A stretch of 64,000 nucleotides of DNA from the NCBI RefSeq assembly GCF_000430625.1, contig NZ_AUMJ01000035.1, positions 1 through 64,000 on the forward strand. Reading direction: 5' to 3'. Both the position numbers and the translations under genes were made by a program. A model generated the notes under the pieces. That model did no database searches and was not told the origin of the DNA. It worked only from the letters and a program-made list of their open reading frames with translations. Shown piece after piece: positions 41,749 through 52,187 of this stretch. The first letter of the stretch is position 1; the number at the start of each line of letters is the position of its first letter. The DNA is from Aneurinibacillus terranovensis DSM 18919 (GTDB taxonomy: Bacteria; Bacillota; Bacilli; Aneurinibacillales; Aneurinibacillaceae).

Positions 41749-43725
41749 CTACTGTCTTATCGGTGAAAACAGAACTTTCCCAGATATCGGCGGGACGGTA
41801 ATGGTCAGCCGCCCGTTCGAGGTAAAGACCGAGTGTCCCATCGGGGTGGATTCGGCGAGGTCGAGGGCGTCGTAAAATTTACCTGTATGCCAGTTCCCGA
41901 CGTTGATCGTAACCGTGCGTCCCGCTTCTTTATGGCGATTAAACACCAAGATAGCGAGGTTATTTTCCCGCTCCCTGCCAAAACGGTCTCTTCCTTCTGC
42001 AATCCACCGGATATATCCGTATACGTCTTCCCCAGAATAAAAGGAACGCCACTCGCCTGTTTTTAACACGTCGTTCGCATGGCGCAGCGCGATCGTTTTT
42101 TTGTACCAGGCAAGGAGTTCCTGGTTCTCCTTTCCCCACGGGTATGTCCGGCGGTTTAGCGGGTCTTCCCCGCCTTCCAATCCGGCTTCGTCGCCATAAT
42201 AAATGCATGGAACACCAGGAAATGTCATCTGCCACAACACCAGAAGTTTCAATTGGTTTATGCTGACATTTATTTTGTCCTCAACAGGCCAATCGGGCGG
42301 CAGCGAATCTCGCAGAACAGTCAGAACGCGGGTTACATCATGGCTTCCGAGCAGATTCATCGCTGTATAAAAATGATGCGGCGGATAGTTCTCGTACAGG
42401 CTCATCAGTGTGGCGCAGATGGCACGGGCATCCTGCTTGCCGGTAATAAAATCAAGCAGGGCACTGCGAAACGGGTAGTTCATGACGGAATCCAGCTCAT
42501 CCCCCATGAGATAGGCGCGCCGTCTGCCATAGCTGATTTTATTCGTGGCGTCTTCCCACACTTCCCCGATCAATACCGACTCCGGATCCTCCCTCTTCAT
42601 CGTGCTGCGGAATTGCTGAATGAATTCATCCGGCAGCTCATCAGCCACGTCCAGGCGCCACCCCCGCGCTCCAGCGCGCTGCCATGTTTTTAGCACGCTG
42701 TTGTGACCCGTAACGATAAAATCCAGGTAACCGGGTTCCATCTCGTTTACATTCGGCAGGATATGGATGTCCCACCAGCATTCATACGAATCGGGGTAGC
42801 GGGTAAAGAGATACCATGAATAATAGGGAGATTCTTTCGATTGGTACGCCCCTACAGACGGGTACGTTCCCTTCTTATTAAAATACACACTGTCGCTTCC
42901 GGTATGGCTGAATACACCGTCCAGAATCACCGAAATGCCCATCTTTTCCGCCTTTTCACACAGTTCCCGGAACAATTCGTTGTCACCAAACATGGGGTCA
43001 ATCGCGAGGTAATCGCCTGTATCATATTTATGATTGCTCGGAGATTCAAAGAGAGGGTTAAAATAAATCACCGTTACCCCGAGCTCTTTTAAATATTTTA
43101 ACTTCTTTTTTACACCTGCCAGATTACCGCCGAAGAAATCCCAGCAAATCACCTCCCGCGTTTCCGGGTTGCGAATATACAGCGGGTCATCATCCCAATG
43201 CGCGTGCAGAACGCTCCCCTTCTTCGGGTGGCTTACCTTTCCCCCGGGATTTCCATTATAAAAACGATCGACAAATATCTGGTACATGACGCTGTCTTTA
43301 AACCAGTTAGGGGTTCTTGCTTCCCCACGGTAAACGGTAATTTGATAATCAGAGAGAGGCAAGCCGGATATGCCGCCATGCCCGCCCTTCCCGGTGACAT
43401 TGCTGTAGTAAAAGCTGTCGCCGCCTTTGCGCACGATAAAGCTGTACCATAGGAGCATCGACGTCTGTGGGGCAAGCACCACCGCTTCATACCATTCCCC
43501 GCTCCCGCCTTTCGCTCCCCTGTTTTCCAATTCTTCCGGCAAAAAAGCTGCCGGCTTCATGACAATCTCGTCTACCGGCTGCCCGTCCTGATGCAGGAGC
43601 AGACTGGCCGAATCAATAGGCTGCTTGACCTGCAGCCGGAGAGTGATTGCAGTTCCGCACGGTACGCTTCCGAACGGCTCGCGAAAGATGGGGTGGTGCG
43701 AGTCGTGAATGATCCACTCAAGCAT
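41749..43725 (-). CDS. GH13 alpha-amylase-family enzyme (neopullulanase type)
   Basis: A 658-residue cytoplasmic glycoside hydrolase, no signal peptide. Residues 1-135 form an N-terminal beta domain; the catalytic barrel follows (VMYQIFVDRFYNG, DGVFSHTG). Nucleophile Asp lies in RGWRLDVADE, acid Glu in LIGEVWED, third Asp in LLGSHDVTR. A beta C-terminal domain ends at 658. It resembles neopullulanase/cyclomaltodextrinase or GH13_39-type enzymes and probably trims alpha-glucans or maltodextrins. It is the last gene behind glgP, the gap being 20 bases, so it belongs to the glycogen operon. Confidence 0.9.
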   Translation of the reverse strand: MLEWIIHDSHHPIFREPFGSVPCGTAITLRLQVKQPIDSASLLLHQDGQPVDEIVMKPAAFLPEELENRGAKGGSGEWYEAVVLAPQTSMLLWYSFIVRKGGDSFYYSNVTGKGGHGGISGLPLSDYQITVYRGEARTPNWFKDSVMYQIFVDRFYNGNPGGKVSHPKKGSVLHAHWDDDPLYIRNPETREVICWDFFGGNLAGVKKKLKYLKELGVTVIYFNPLFESPSNHKYDTGDYLAIDPMFGDNELFRELCEKAEKMGISVILDGVFSHTGSDSVYFNKKGTYPSVGAYQSKESPYYSWYLFTRYPDSYECWWDIHILPNVNEMEPGYLDFIVTGHNSVLKTWQRAGARGWRLDVADELPDEFIQQFRSTMKREDPESVLIGEVWEDATNKISYGRRRAYLMGDELDSVMNYPFRSALLDFITGKQDARAICATLMSLYENYPPHHFYTAMNLLGSHDVTRVLTVLRDSLPPDWPVEDKINVSINQLKLLVLWQMTFPGVPCIYYGDEAGLEGGEDPLNRRTYPWGKENQELLAWYKKTIALRHANDVLKTGEWRSFYSGEDVYGYIRWIAEGRDRFGRERENNLAILVFNRHKEAGRTVTINVGNWHTGKFYDALDLAESTPMGHSVFTSNGRLTITVPPISGKVLFSPIRQ

Positions 43726-43745
43726 TCGGCATCCCCTCTCTGTAT

Positions 43746-46178
43746 TTAAGAAATAATGACCGGGTTGATGTTCCAGATGCCTGCCGCGTACTCGGAAATC
43801 GTTCGGTCGCTTGCAAATTTTCCGGAATGCGCAATATTAGTAATCGCCATCTCCTGCCATTTCTGTTTGCTGCGAAACGCAGCATCGACCTGTTCATGCG
43901 CCTGTGCGTATGAAGCAAAATCCTTCAAGACAAAAAACTCATCATTACTCGTTAGCAGAGAGTAATAAATATGGGTAAACTCCATCTCTTCTTCCCCGAG
44001 AAATCCGTTTACAAGCTGGTCAAGCACCCGGCCAATCCGGTGGTTGCTGTTGTAAATATCTTTCGCCCTGTAGCCGCCATGCCTGTTATAAGCAAAAACT
44101 TCGTCCGCCGTCAGACCGAATATAAAAATATTGTCGTCTCCAACCTCTTCCTTAATTTCAACATTCGCCCCGTCGAGTGTGCCAATGGTAACCGCACCGT
44201 TCATCATCAACTTCATGTTGCCTGTCCCGGAGGCTTCTTTGCTGGCGGTAGAAATTTGCTCGCTCACATCCGCAGCGGGGATAATTTTTTCAGCAAGTGA
44301 CACCCGGTAATTTTCGAGAAATACCACCTTGATTTTATCCTGAATGGTTTTGTCGTGATTGACAACGGACGCCACCGTATTAATCAGCTTAATCACCCTT
44401 TTCGCCAGAAAATAGCTGGGTGCCGCTTTTGCGCCAAAAATAAACGTTCTCGGTATGATATCCAAATCCGGATTTTCCCGCAGCCGGTTGTATACATACA
44501 TGATATGGAGCACATTAAGAATTTGACGTTTATATGCGTGCAATCGTTTGATTTGCACATCAAAAATAGAATGGACATCTACGTCAATGTTCGTTTTTTC
44601 CTTAATAAATTTCGCGAGCAATAATTTATTTTGCTGCTTAACGTCCCGCACTCTTTCCTGAAACGAAGCGTCTCGCTTGTAGTCGGTTAACTTCAGTAAG
44701 TCAGACGGATTCATGATCCATTTCTCACCGATCACATCCGTAATTAAGTGTGCGAGCGCGGGGTTCGCCTTGAGCAGCCAGCGGCGGTGCGTTATCCCAT
44801 TCGTTTTATTATTAAATTTTTCCGGTGTAAACGCATAAAAATTTTTCATTTCCCGCTTTTTCAGGATTTCCGTATGAATTTTAGCCACACCGTTTACGCT
44901 ATGGCTGCCGACGATTGCTAGATGGGCCATCCTCACCTGGCCATCCCCGATAATGGCCATCTCGCTGATACGATCCCAGTCTCCCGGGTATTGGTTCCAC
45001 AAATCGCGGCAAAACCGTTCGTTTATTTCCTCCATAATCATGTAGATGCGCGGCAGGAGGGGCTTGATGATATCGATTGGCCATTTCTCCAGCGCTTCCA
45101 CCAGCGTTGTATGGTTGGTATAAGAAACGGTGTTTGTCGTGACCTGCCAGGCTTCGTCCCAACCCATGCCTTCTTCATCCATAAAAATGCGCATCAGTTC
45201 CGGAATCGCCAGAACCGGATGAGTATCATTAATATGAATCGCCACTTTTTCGTGGAAGCGGCAGAGCGAACCGCCGAGCGTTTTTTTATAGCTGCGGATA
45301 ATGCTCTGCAGGCCGGCGGAGACGAGAAAATACTGCTGCTTTAAGCGTAAAATCTTTCCCTCGTAGAAGGAGTCATCCGGATACAGAAATTCAGAAATTT
45401 GTTCTACAGATCGCTTGTAGGCAAGCATTTTATGATAGTCGCGGCCATTCAATGTTTGAAAATCAAAGTCCTTGATTGTCGATTCGGCGCTCCAGAGCCG
45501 GAGCGTATTGACCGTTTTATTTTGATAGCCGATAACCGGTATATCATAGGGGACCGCCAGTACAGGCTCATAGTTTTCATGTTCAAACACCATACGCCCG
45601 TTTATGTTCCCGATCCGCACATTTCCGCCGAAACGGACTTCCACCGCCCGGTCGGAACGGCAGATTTCCCATACATTCCCTTCTTTTAACCAGTATTCCG
45701 GCAGTTCCACCTGATAGCCGTCAACGATTTTTTGTTCGAACAGGCCGTATTTATAACGAATGCCACACCCGTGCCCGGGCAGATAGGAAGAGGCGAGAGA
45801 ATCGAGGAAACAGGCGGCGAGCCGTCCAAGGCCGCCATTTCCCAGCCCTGCATCAGGTTCGAGCGCTTCCAGTTCTTCCAGATGAATTCCCAGTTCTGCA
45901 AGACCTTCTTTACATAAATCCCTAAGACCAAGGTTAATAAGATTGCTCACGAGAAATTTACCGGGCAAAAACTCCATTGAAAAGTAATACAGTTGCTTTT
46001 CCCCTTTTTCCAGGTAACTGGAGTTGGTCGCAATCCAATTCTTGCTTATATGTTCGCGTATCATGCTCCCAAGCGCGGTATACCTGTCCATAGGTGCGGC
46101 GGACTCCACTGGTTCCCCATGCATGCTTTCTACACGTTTAATGAAGATTTTCTTAAAGCTTTCCTTATTTGAAAACAT
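43746..46178 (-). CDS. glgP: Glycogen phosphorylase
   Basis: Pyridoxal-phosphate enzyme (810 residues) that releases glucose-1-phosphate from glycogen. The PLP Lys lies in EASGTGNMKLMMNGA; the GNGGLGRLAACFLDS, KFNNKTNGITHRRWL and HAYKRQILNVL blocks are intact. Start 46178 is preceded by AAAGGAG; the frame runs 30 codons further upstream over glgA, which I reject. It follows glgA by 13 bases. Its product links storage to glycolysis. Confidence 0.97.
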   Translation of the reverse strand: MFSNKESFKKIFIKRVESMHGEPVESAAPMDRYTALGSMIREHISKNWIATNSSYLEKGEKQLYYFSMEFLPGKFLVSNLINLGLRDLCKEGLAELGIHLEELEALEPDAGLGNGGLGRLAACFLDSLASSYLPGHGCGIRYKYGLFEQKIVDGYQVELPEYWLKEGNVWEICRSDRAVEVRFGGNVRIGNINGRMVFEHENYEPVLAVPYDIPVIGYQNKTVNTLRLWSAESTIKDFDFQTLNGRDYHKMLAYKRSVEQISEFLYPDDSFYEGKILRLKQQYFLVSAGLQSIIRSYKKTLGGSLCRFHEKVAIHINDTHPVLAIPELMRIFMDEEGMGWDEAWQVTTNTVSYTNHTTLVEALEKWPIDIIKPLLPRIYMIMEEINERFCRDLWNQYPGDWDRISEMAIIGDGQVRMAHLAIVGSHSVNGVAKIHTEILKKREMKNFYAFTPEKFNNKTNGITHRRWLLKANPALAHLITDVIGEKWIMNPSDLLKLTDYKRDASFQERVRDVKQQNKLLLAKFIKEKTNIDVDVHSIFDVQIKRLHAYKRQILNVLHIMYVYNRLRENPDLDIIPRTFIFGAKAAPSYFLAKRVIKLINTVASVVNHDKTIQDKIKVVFLENYRVSLAEKIIPAADVSEQISTASKEASGTGNMKLMMNGAVTIGTLDGANVEIKEEVGDDNIFIFGLTADEVFAYNRHGGYRAKDIYNSNHRIGRVLDQLVNGFLGEEEMEFTHIYYSLLTSNDEFFVLKDFASYAQAHEQVDAAFRSKQKWQEMAITNIAHSGKFASDRTISEYAAGIWNINPVIIS

Positions 46179-46191
46179 ACATTTACTCCTT

Positions 46192-47616
46192 TCAGTTTTG
46201 CCCCCACTCATAGAGCTTTTGATACTGTTTCGCTGACTCATTCCAGCTATAATCAGTATTTTGGCCATTTTTTACAATGCCGAACCACACGGTTTTGTCG
46301 TGATAATAATGGACCGCCTGCCTTATCGTATCTAACATGTCGTGTGCATTATAATGGGCGAAGCTAAAACCATTCCCTTCCCCGGTATACCGGTTATACG
46401 CCTGTATGGTATCCTTTAACCCGCCTGTTTCGCGGACGATCGGTACGGTTTGATACCGAAGCGCAATCAGTTGTCCGATCCCGCACGGTTCAAACAATGA
46501 CGGCATTAAAAACATGTCTGCCCCTGCATAGATTTGGCTGGCCAGCCCTTCATCAAACAGAAAATGGGCAGATACTTTGTTCGGCCAGCGGTGCATCACG
46601 TGCCGGAAAAGATCTTCATATTTTTCTTCTCCTGTCCCAAGTACAACGAGCTGCAGGTCAATTTCCAGTATTTCTTCCAGCACATGAGCGATTAAATCGA
46701 GCCCTTTCTGCTGAACAAGCCGTGATACAAGTGCAACGACCGGTATGTCCGGATTAACGGGAAGCCCCAACTCATCCTGAAGTGCTGTTTTATTCATCTG
46801 CTTCCCGGCAGCGTCCGTGTAATTTACGTACAGATTCGGATCGGTAGCTGGATTGTATACGTCGTAATCAACCCCATTGACGATGCCGAACAGGGAATTC
46901 CTTTTTGCGCGCAGCAGGCCGTCAAGCCTTTCCCCGTAATACGGAGTTTGTATTTCCTGCGCATACGTCTCGCTCACGGTCGTCAACAAGTCCGAATACA
47001 CTAGCCCTGCTTTCATATAATTGACATCTCCGTAGAACTCCACCTTATCGTACGTAAAATACGAGTCACCGAGCCCAAACAAATTTCCAAGAATGCTATA
47101 CGGGAAGATCCCTTGATACTTCAAATTATGTATCGTAAAGGCGGTGCGAATGGTTTGATAGAACGGGAGATGCCGGTACTGGGCGTTAAGCAGCACGCTA
47201 ACCATACCCGCGTGCCAGTCGTGGCAGTGCAGCACATCGGGCACAAAATCCAGATGAGGGAGAACGTCGAGAATGGCCCGGCAGAAAAATGCGTACCGTT
47301 CCGCCTCATCATAGAATCCATAAATACCTGGACGCTTAAAGTAATATTCGTTGTCGATAAAGTAATAGTGAACCCCGTCATGTACGAGTTCCTCGACGCC
47401 GCAGTACTGTTGCCGCCAGCCGACGCTTACCGTATATGCCCCTTTTACCGCCATCTTCTCTTTAAACGCCGCGGGGATGTCTCCATATTTGGGCATGATG
47501 ACCCGCGTCTCGGTTCCCCGCTTCGTTAGTTCTTTCGGCAAAGAACCTATGACATCGGCTAACCCACCTGTCTTAATAAAGGGGGCACACTCAGACGCAA
47601 CAAAAAGCACCTGCAT
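46192..47616 (-). CDS. glgA: Glycogen synthase (ADP-glucose)
   Basis: GT5 glycosyltransferase of 474 residues that extends glycogen from ADP-glucose. The N-terminal KTGGLADV motif (residues 15-22), the GIVNGVDYDVYNP stretch and the C-terminal SLFEPCGIGQLIALRYQTVPIVRETGGL are clear. Start 47616 is chosen because GAGAAGGTAG lies in front; the frame has seven extra codons upstream. It lies between glgD and glgP in the operon. Confidence 0.97.
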   Translation of the reverse strand: MQVLFVASECAPFIKTGGLADVIGSLPKELTKRGTETRVIMPKYGDIPAAFKEKMAVKGAYTVSVGWRQQYCGVEELVHDGVHYYFIDNEYYFKRPGIYGFYDEAERYAFFCRAILDVLPHLDFVPDVLHCHDWHAGMVSVLLNAQYRHLPFYQTIRTAFTIHNLKYQGIFPYSILGNLFGLGDSYFTYDKVEFYGDVNYMKAGLVYSDLLTTVSETYAQEIQTPYYGERLDGLLRAKRNSLFGIVNGVDYDVYNPATDPNLYVNYTDAAGKQMNKTALQDELGLPVNPDIPVVALVSRLVQQKGLDLIAHVLEEILEIDLQLVVLGTGEEKYEDLFRHVMHRWPNKVSAHFLFDEGLASQIYAGADMFLMPSLFEPCGIGQLIALRYQTVPIVRETGGLKDTIQAYNRYTGEGNGFSFAHYNAHDMLDTIRQAVHYYHDKTVWFGIVKNGQNTDYSWNESAKQYQKLYEWGQN

Positions 47617-47680
47617 ACCATTTCTACCTTCTCTCATATAAATGTTGGACGGCAGACACTAAACCCGCCTGCTGTGTAAG

Positions 47681-48811
47681 CTATACAACCATTCGCTTTG
47701 CGACAACGAGCGGGTGGTCGAGTGTTCCGGCCAGCATCCGTCCCCCGGTAAGCGAAGCGTCTTTATCCATAATGGCATGCTCAATCCGGGCATTTGGTTC
47801 GATGTCACAATGCTGCAGAATAATACTATTTTTTATTCGGGCCCCTTTACGCACCTTCACACCGCGAAACAGTATGCTGTTTTCCACTTCTCCTTCAATC
47901 ACGCAGCCGTTCGCAACAAGCGAATTCTCCACCCGGGCTCCTTCCAGGTATTCTACGGGCGGCTCATCCTTCACTTTCGTGTAAATAAGTCTACGGCGCA
48001 GGAATAACTCATTCCATATCCCGGGATCAAGCAGATTCATGCTATTCCGGTAGTAGTCCTGAACGGAATAAACCGGCGCCATATACCCCTGGTACTCATA
48101 TCCATATACGCCGAGCTTATTTAAATAATTGCTAATCCCATCCTTTAAAAAGTCGTATTTTCCCTGAGAAACGCAAGTTTGAATAATATCGACCAGCAAT
48201 GATTTTTCGATAAGGAACATATCCATAAAAACATTGCTGATATCCGCCTTTCCGCTATCCGTCATGCCGTCGGCAGTCTCCATCGCCGTTATCCGGCCTC
48301 CCTCACCGATTTCCAGCCGTTTGCAGTGCTCATACCCCGCAGCACCCGGGTCAATTTTTTTGTAAAGTACGGTAATATCCGCACCAACATTTTGATGGAA
48401 CAGGAAAGGTTGGCAGTAATCAATGTTGCATATAATCTGGCTTCCCGCTATCAATACATATTTCTGGGACCCACGGCGGAAAAAATCAAGATGGGCTAAA
48501 AAATTCTGCAAGTCTCCTTTATAGACCCCCGATGTCACGTCAAACGCCGGGGGCAGGATGAACAATCCTCCGCGTTTTCGCGCAAGGTCCCATTCCTTAC
48601 CGGTCCCCAAATGATCCATTAAAGAACGGTATTTATGGAGTGTTAAAACGGCCGCATCACGTATGCCGGAATTCACCATATTTGAAAGTGTGAAATCTAT
48701 CATCCGATAGCGCCCGCCAAAGGGTACGGATGCGGGACAGCGAAAATACGTCAACTCATTTAACCTATCAAATTCATTTCCGAGGTTAATCACACCCATT
48801 ACTTGTTCCAA
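47681..48811 (-). CDS. glgD: GlgD, regulatory subunit of ADP-glucose pyrophosphorylase
   Basis: GlgD-type protein of about 376 residues, homologous to GlgC but lacking some catalytic residues; with GlgC it forms a more active heteromer. The N-terminal MGVINLGNEFDRLNELTYFRC replaces the GlgC nucleotide loop GGEGRRLG, so the catalytic Arg/Lys set is missing here. C-terminal left-handed beta-helix repeats follow. I prefer TTG 48811 with GGGAGGG upstream; ATG 48799 is possible, and the frame runs 37 codons further up over glgC. Confidence 0.93.
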   Translation of the reverse strand: MEQVMGVINLGNEFDRLNELTYFRCPASVPFGGRYRMIDFTLSNMVNSGIRDAAVLTLHKYRSLMDHLGTGKEWDLARKRGGLFILPPAFDVTSGVYKGDLQNFLAHLDFFRRGSQKYVLIAGSQIICNIDYCQPFLFHQNVGADITVLYKKIDPGAAGYEHCKRLEIGEGGRITAMETADGMTDSGKADISNVFMDMFLIEKSLLVDIIQTCVSQGKYDFLKDGISNYLNKLGVYGYEYQGYMAPVYSVQDYYRNSMNLLDPGIWNELFLRRRLIYTKVKDEPPVEYLEGARVENSLVANGCVIEGEVENSILFRGVKVRKGARIKNSIILQHCDIEPNARIEHAIMDKDASLTGGRMLAGTLDHPLVVAKRMVV

Positions 48812-48833
48812 CGGTATGTCCCTCCCCTGGTTT

Positions 48834-50009
48834 TTATTTCGAGCTAACCGCCCGGCCGTCAAATACGGATCGGTTTCGCACGGTCTGTTTTTCGCCGATA
48901 ACCGTAATTTCCGCAGCCTCATCGCCGCTGCCGACGGTCACCCCATCCTCAATCACCGTTCCCTCGCCAATAATGGCTCGTTCTACGATAGCATTTGCGC
49001 CTATTCGTACGTTAGGCATGATTACGGAATCTTTGATTACGCTTCCCTCGCCGACGCGGACACCGTAAAAAAGAACAGAGTGATCCACCGCGCCGAAAAC
49101 GGAGCAGCCTTCATTGATAAGTGAGCGGTGGACGCGAGCCCCACTAGCGATATACTGCGGCGGCTGGTTCGGGTTCACCGAATAAATGCGCCAATCATCG
49201 TCATTGAGGTCAAGGCGGGAACGGTCATCAAGCAGATCCATATTGGCTTTCCACAGGCTATCTATAGTACCGACATCCTTCCAGTAACCAGAAAACGGAT
49301 ACGCATACAATTTGCGGCCTTCTCCCAGCATCAGCGGAATGATATCTTTACCGAAATCATTGCTGGATGCCGCGTTCTCCTCGTCTTTGGTTAAGTATTT
49401 TTTTAGAAACTCCCAATTAAAAATATAAATCCCCATAGACGCCAGGTTGCTACCGGGTAGTTCCGGTTTTTCAACAAATTCTATGATTTTATCCTCTTCA
49501 TTCGTACTCATAATGCCAAACCGACCCGCCTCTTCCCATGGCACTTCGATAACCGAGATGGTTGCTTCCGCCTTTTTTTCTTTATGATATTTCAGCATCT
49601 GCCCATAGTTCATTTTGTAAATATGGTCGCCTGAGATGATGAGCACATACTTTGGATCGTATTGTTCGATAAAGCCTATATTCTGATAGATAGCGTTTGC
49701 CGTGCCTTTATACCAGCATCCGCCTTTTTGCTCAATAAACGGCGGGAGCACGCTGACTCCTCCACTGCTGCGATCCAGATCCCAGGCACTTCCAATGCCG
49801 ATATAGGAATGTAAGAGAAGCGGGCGATACTGGGTGAGCACGCCAACCGTATCGAGCCCTGAATTGGTGCAATTGCTCAATGTAAAGTCAATAATCCGGT
49901 ATTTCCCGCCGAACAGCACCGCCGGCTTGGCAATCTTTTCCGTTAGTACCCCCAGTCTTCTTCCTTCCCCACCGGCCAACAGCATTGCCACACATTCCTT
50001 TTTTCTCAT
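48834..50009 (-). CDS. glgC: Glucose-1-phosphate adenylyltransferase
   Basis: Makes ADP-glucose, the committed step of glycogen synthesis. The nucleotide loop [12 protein letters not shown] is at residues 12-23, then [20 protein letters not shown], the FVEKPELPG substrate loop, and a C-terminal beta-helix with hexapeptide repeats. 391 residues, normal. GGAAGGATAGC precedes ATG 50009; starts three bases after the glgB stop. Confidence 0.97.
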   Translation of the reverse strand: MRKKECVAMLLAGGEGRRLGVLTEKIAKPAVLFGGKYRIIDFTLSNCTNSGLDTVGVLTQYRPLLLHSYIGIGSAWDLDRSSGGVSVLPPFIEQKGGCWYKGTANAIYQNIGFIEQYDPKYVLIISGDHIYKMNYGQMLKYHKEKKAEATISVIEVPWEEAGRFGIMSTNEEDKIIEFVEKPELPGSNLASMGIYIFNWEFLKKYLTKDEENAASSNDFGKDIIPLMLGEGRKLYAYPFSGYWKDVGTIDSLWKANMDLLDDRSRLDLNDDDWRIYSVNPNQPPQYIASGARVHRSLINEGCSVFGAVDHSVLFYGVRVGEGSVIKDSVIMPNVRIGANAIVERAIIGEGTVIEDGVTVGSGDEAAEITVIGEKQTVRNRSVFDGRAVSSK

Positions 50010-50012
50010 CTG

Positions 50013-51908
50013 CTATCCTTCCTTTTCTTCATCTTGTTTAAATAAGACCATCGCCAATGGAGGAATTTTGATATGTATGCTGCTGGGCTGGTTGTGCCAT
50101 TCTATGTTATCCGCCTGAATCAAGCCCCCGTTTACCACCCCGGATCCCCCATATTTTCCCGCGTCACTGTTGAAAACTTCCCGGTAGAGGCCGGGGCCGG
50201 GAACTCCGAGGCGGTATCCTTCGTATACCACGGGTGTAAAATTGCAGGCAGCGATGATATTTTCGCCTGTGCTTGTTTTTCGCATAAAGCTCACGATACT
50301 CTGGGTGTAATCGTGCGGGTCAATCCATGCAAAACCTTCCGGCTCGTGGTCGAGTTCCCACAATGCCGGTTCCTCCCGGTAAAATAAAAACAGTTCCTTC
50401 ACATACGTCTGGAGTTTGGCATGCATCTCAAAACCGAGCAAATCCCAATCAAGCTGTTGTTCATCCTTCCATTCATCGTACTGGCCGAACTCCCCACCCA
50501 TAAACAGGAGCTTTTTGCCCGGATGTACCATCATATATCCATACAGCACACGGGTGTTCGCAAACTTCTGCCAGTAATCCCCCGGCATTTTATTTAACAT
50601 CGACTTCTTACCATAAACCACTTCATCATGGGAAAATGGCAGGATAAAGTTTTCTGAGAATGCGTAAAACAACGAAAAGGTAAGAAGATGGTGGTGCCAT
50701 TTTCGGTGGACGGGATCGAGTTCCATATAGCGCAGCATGTCGTTCATCCAACCCATATTCCACTTAAAGTTAAATCCGAGTCCCCCGAGATAGGTCGGAG
50801 CGCTGACAAGCGGCCATGCCGTTGACTCTTCCGCCATCATAAGAGCATTCGGGTAACGTTTAAATACCGCTTCGTTTAGCTTCTTTAAAAATTCAATCGC
50901 CTCTAGATTTTCGCGACCGCCATAACGGTTGGGAACCCACTCACCCGGCCCTTTGCTAAAATCAAGGTACAGCATGCTTGCTACCGCATCCACCCGCAGG
51001 CCGTCAATGTGATACATTTCCATCCAGAACAAGGCATTGGAAATAAGAAAACTGACAACCTCGGGGCGGCCAAAATCGAAGCTTAGCGTACCCCACTCCC
51101 CTTTTTCCGCTTTTCGCATGTCCGCATACTCATAAAGTGATGTACCGTCAAACCGTCGCAGTCCGTGCGAATCTTTGCAAAAATGGCCGGGAACCCAGTC
51201 CAGGATAACGCCCACATTGGCATTGTGGAAGCGATCCACAAAATACATAAAGTCTTCCGGTTTCCCATAACGGCTTGTGACGGAATAGTAGCCTGTAGCC
51301 TGGTACCCCCACGAGCGGTCATACGGATATTCTGCGAGCGGCATCAATTCAACATGGGTATAGCCCATATCTACGACATACTCCACCAGTTCATCCGCCA
51401 GTTCCCGATAGGTATAAAAAGTACCATCCTCTTTTTTTTTCCACGAACCCGGATGGATCTCATAGATGATCATCGGTTTATGATAAGGGTCCTTCGTTCG
51501 TGCGTGCCATTCTTCGTCATGCCAGTCATAGCTGCCGAGCTGATAGACGATTGAAGCCGTGTTCGGCCGCTGCTCCGAATAAAAAGCGAACGGGTCCGAT
51601 TTAAGCAGAACCTCACCGTCTTCGGTATGTATTTCATATTTATACAAATCGCCAGCCTTGCAATGTGGAATAAACACGGTCCAAACACCGGAAGTTCCAG
51701 TTTTTTTCATCTGATGGTGCTGGCCATTCCACTCATTGAAATCGCCCGCAACATGGACTCGTTTCGCATGAGGAGCCCATACAGCAAACCGTACTCCGCT
51801 CACTCCGCTTTTACTGATGATATGCGCCCCGAGCATCCGATACGCATATAGTAAATTTCCTTCATGAAATAAATAGAGGTCATGTTCTGTTGGAAGCAAG
51901 CGGGCCAT
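50013..51908 (-). CDS. glgB: 1,4-alpha-glucan branching enzyme
   Basis: GH13_9 branching enzyme of 631 residues, introducing alpha-1,6 links. CBM48 N-terminal domain ([20 protein letters not shown]), then the barrel with [16 protein letters not shown], nucleophile Asp in [15 protein letters not shown], acid Glu in [10 protein letters not shown], and [13 protein letters not shown]. First gene of the glgB-C-D-A-P-amylase operon on the minus strand; the promoter should lie in 51909-52187. AAGGAGTG precedes ATG 51908. Confidence 0.97.
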   Translation of the reverse strand: MARLLPTEHDLYLFHEGNLLYAYRMLGAHIISKSGVSGVRFAVWAPHAKRVHVAGDFNEWNGQHHQMKKTGTSGVWTVFIPHCKAGDLYKYEIHTEDGEVLLKSDPFAFYSEQRPNTASIVYQLGSYDWHDEEWHARTKDPYHKPMIIYEIHPGSWKKKEDGTFYTYRELADELVEYVVDMGYTHVELMPLAEYPYDRSWGYQATGYYSVTSRYGKPEDFMYFVDRFHNANVGVILDWVPGHFCKDSHGLRRFDGTSLYEYADMRKAEKGEWGTLSFDFGRPEVVSFLISNALFWMEMYHIDGLRVDAVASMLYLDFSKGPGEWVPNRYGGRENLEAIEFLKKLNEAVFKRYPNALMMAEESTAWPLVSAPTYLGGLGFNFKWNMGWMNDMLRYMELDPVHRKWHHHLLTFSLFYAFSENFILPFSHDEVVYGKKSMLNKMPGDYWQKFANTRVLYGYMMVHPGKKLLFMGGEFGQYDEWKDEQQLDWDLLGFEMHAKLQTYVKELFLFYREEPALWELDHEPEGFAWIDPHDYTQSIVSFMRKTSTGENIIAACNFTPVVYEGYRLGVPGPGLYREVFNSDAGKYGGSGVVNGGLIQADNIEWHNQPSSIHIKIPPLAMVLFKQDEEKEG

Positions 51909-52187
51909 GTATACACTCCTTTTTAAGAAAATAAGTGGTTATCGGTAAAGAAAACTTGGTTAGCGTCAAGCTAAGAGCGCAAGCGATAGCCTTATGTAAC
52001 CCTACTATTAATAAAGGGAGCACTCGCTCTAAATACAAGAGACAAAAAACTATCGCTGAAAAAGAGGAAAAAACAGAGGAGATACATTGATACTATTCAT
52101 ATTCATGACCATTTATGAAAAGAAGAAGAAAAAGGCCGGTTCTTCCGGCATTATGGAGCACGGTCTAACAATGATGTTTTCCGCCGC
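51909..52187. promoter_or_regulatory. Upstream region of the glycogen operon
   Basis: Should hold the glg promoter. In B. subtilis the operon is read by the sporulation factor SigE; I cannot recognise a clean SigE site here. The region contains REP copy C. Confidence 0.4.
51957..52000 (+). repeat. Dispersed REP-like palindrome, copy C
   Basis: GGTTAGCGTCAAGCTAAGAGC followed by GCAAGCGATAGCCTTATGTAA. It shares with copy A both the palindrome core and the flank GTAAAGAAAA-TTGGYTAGCG. It lies directly upstream of glgB. Confidence 0.7.
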
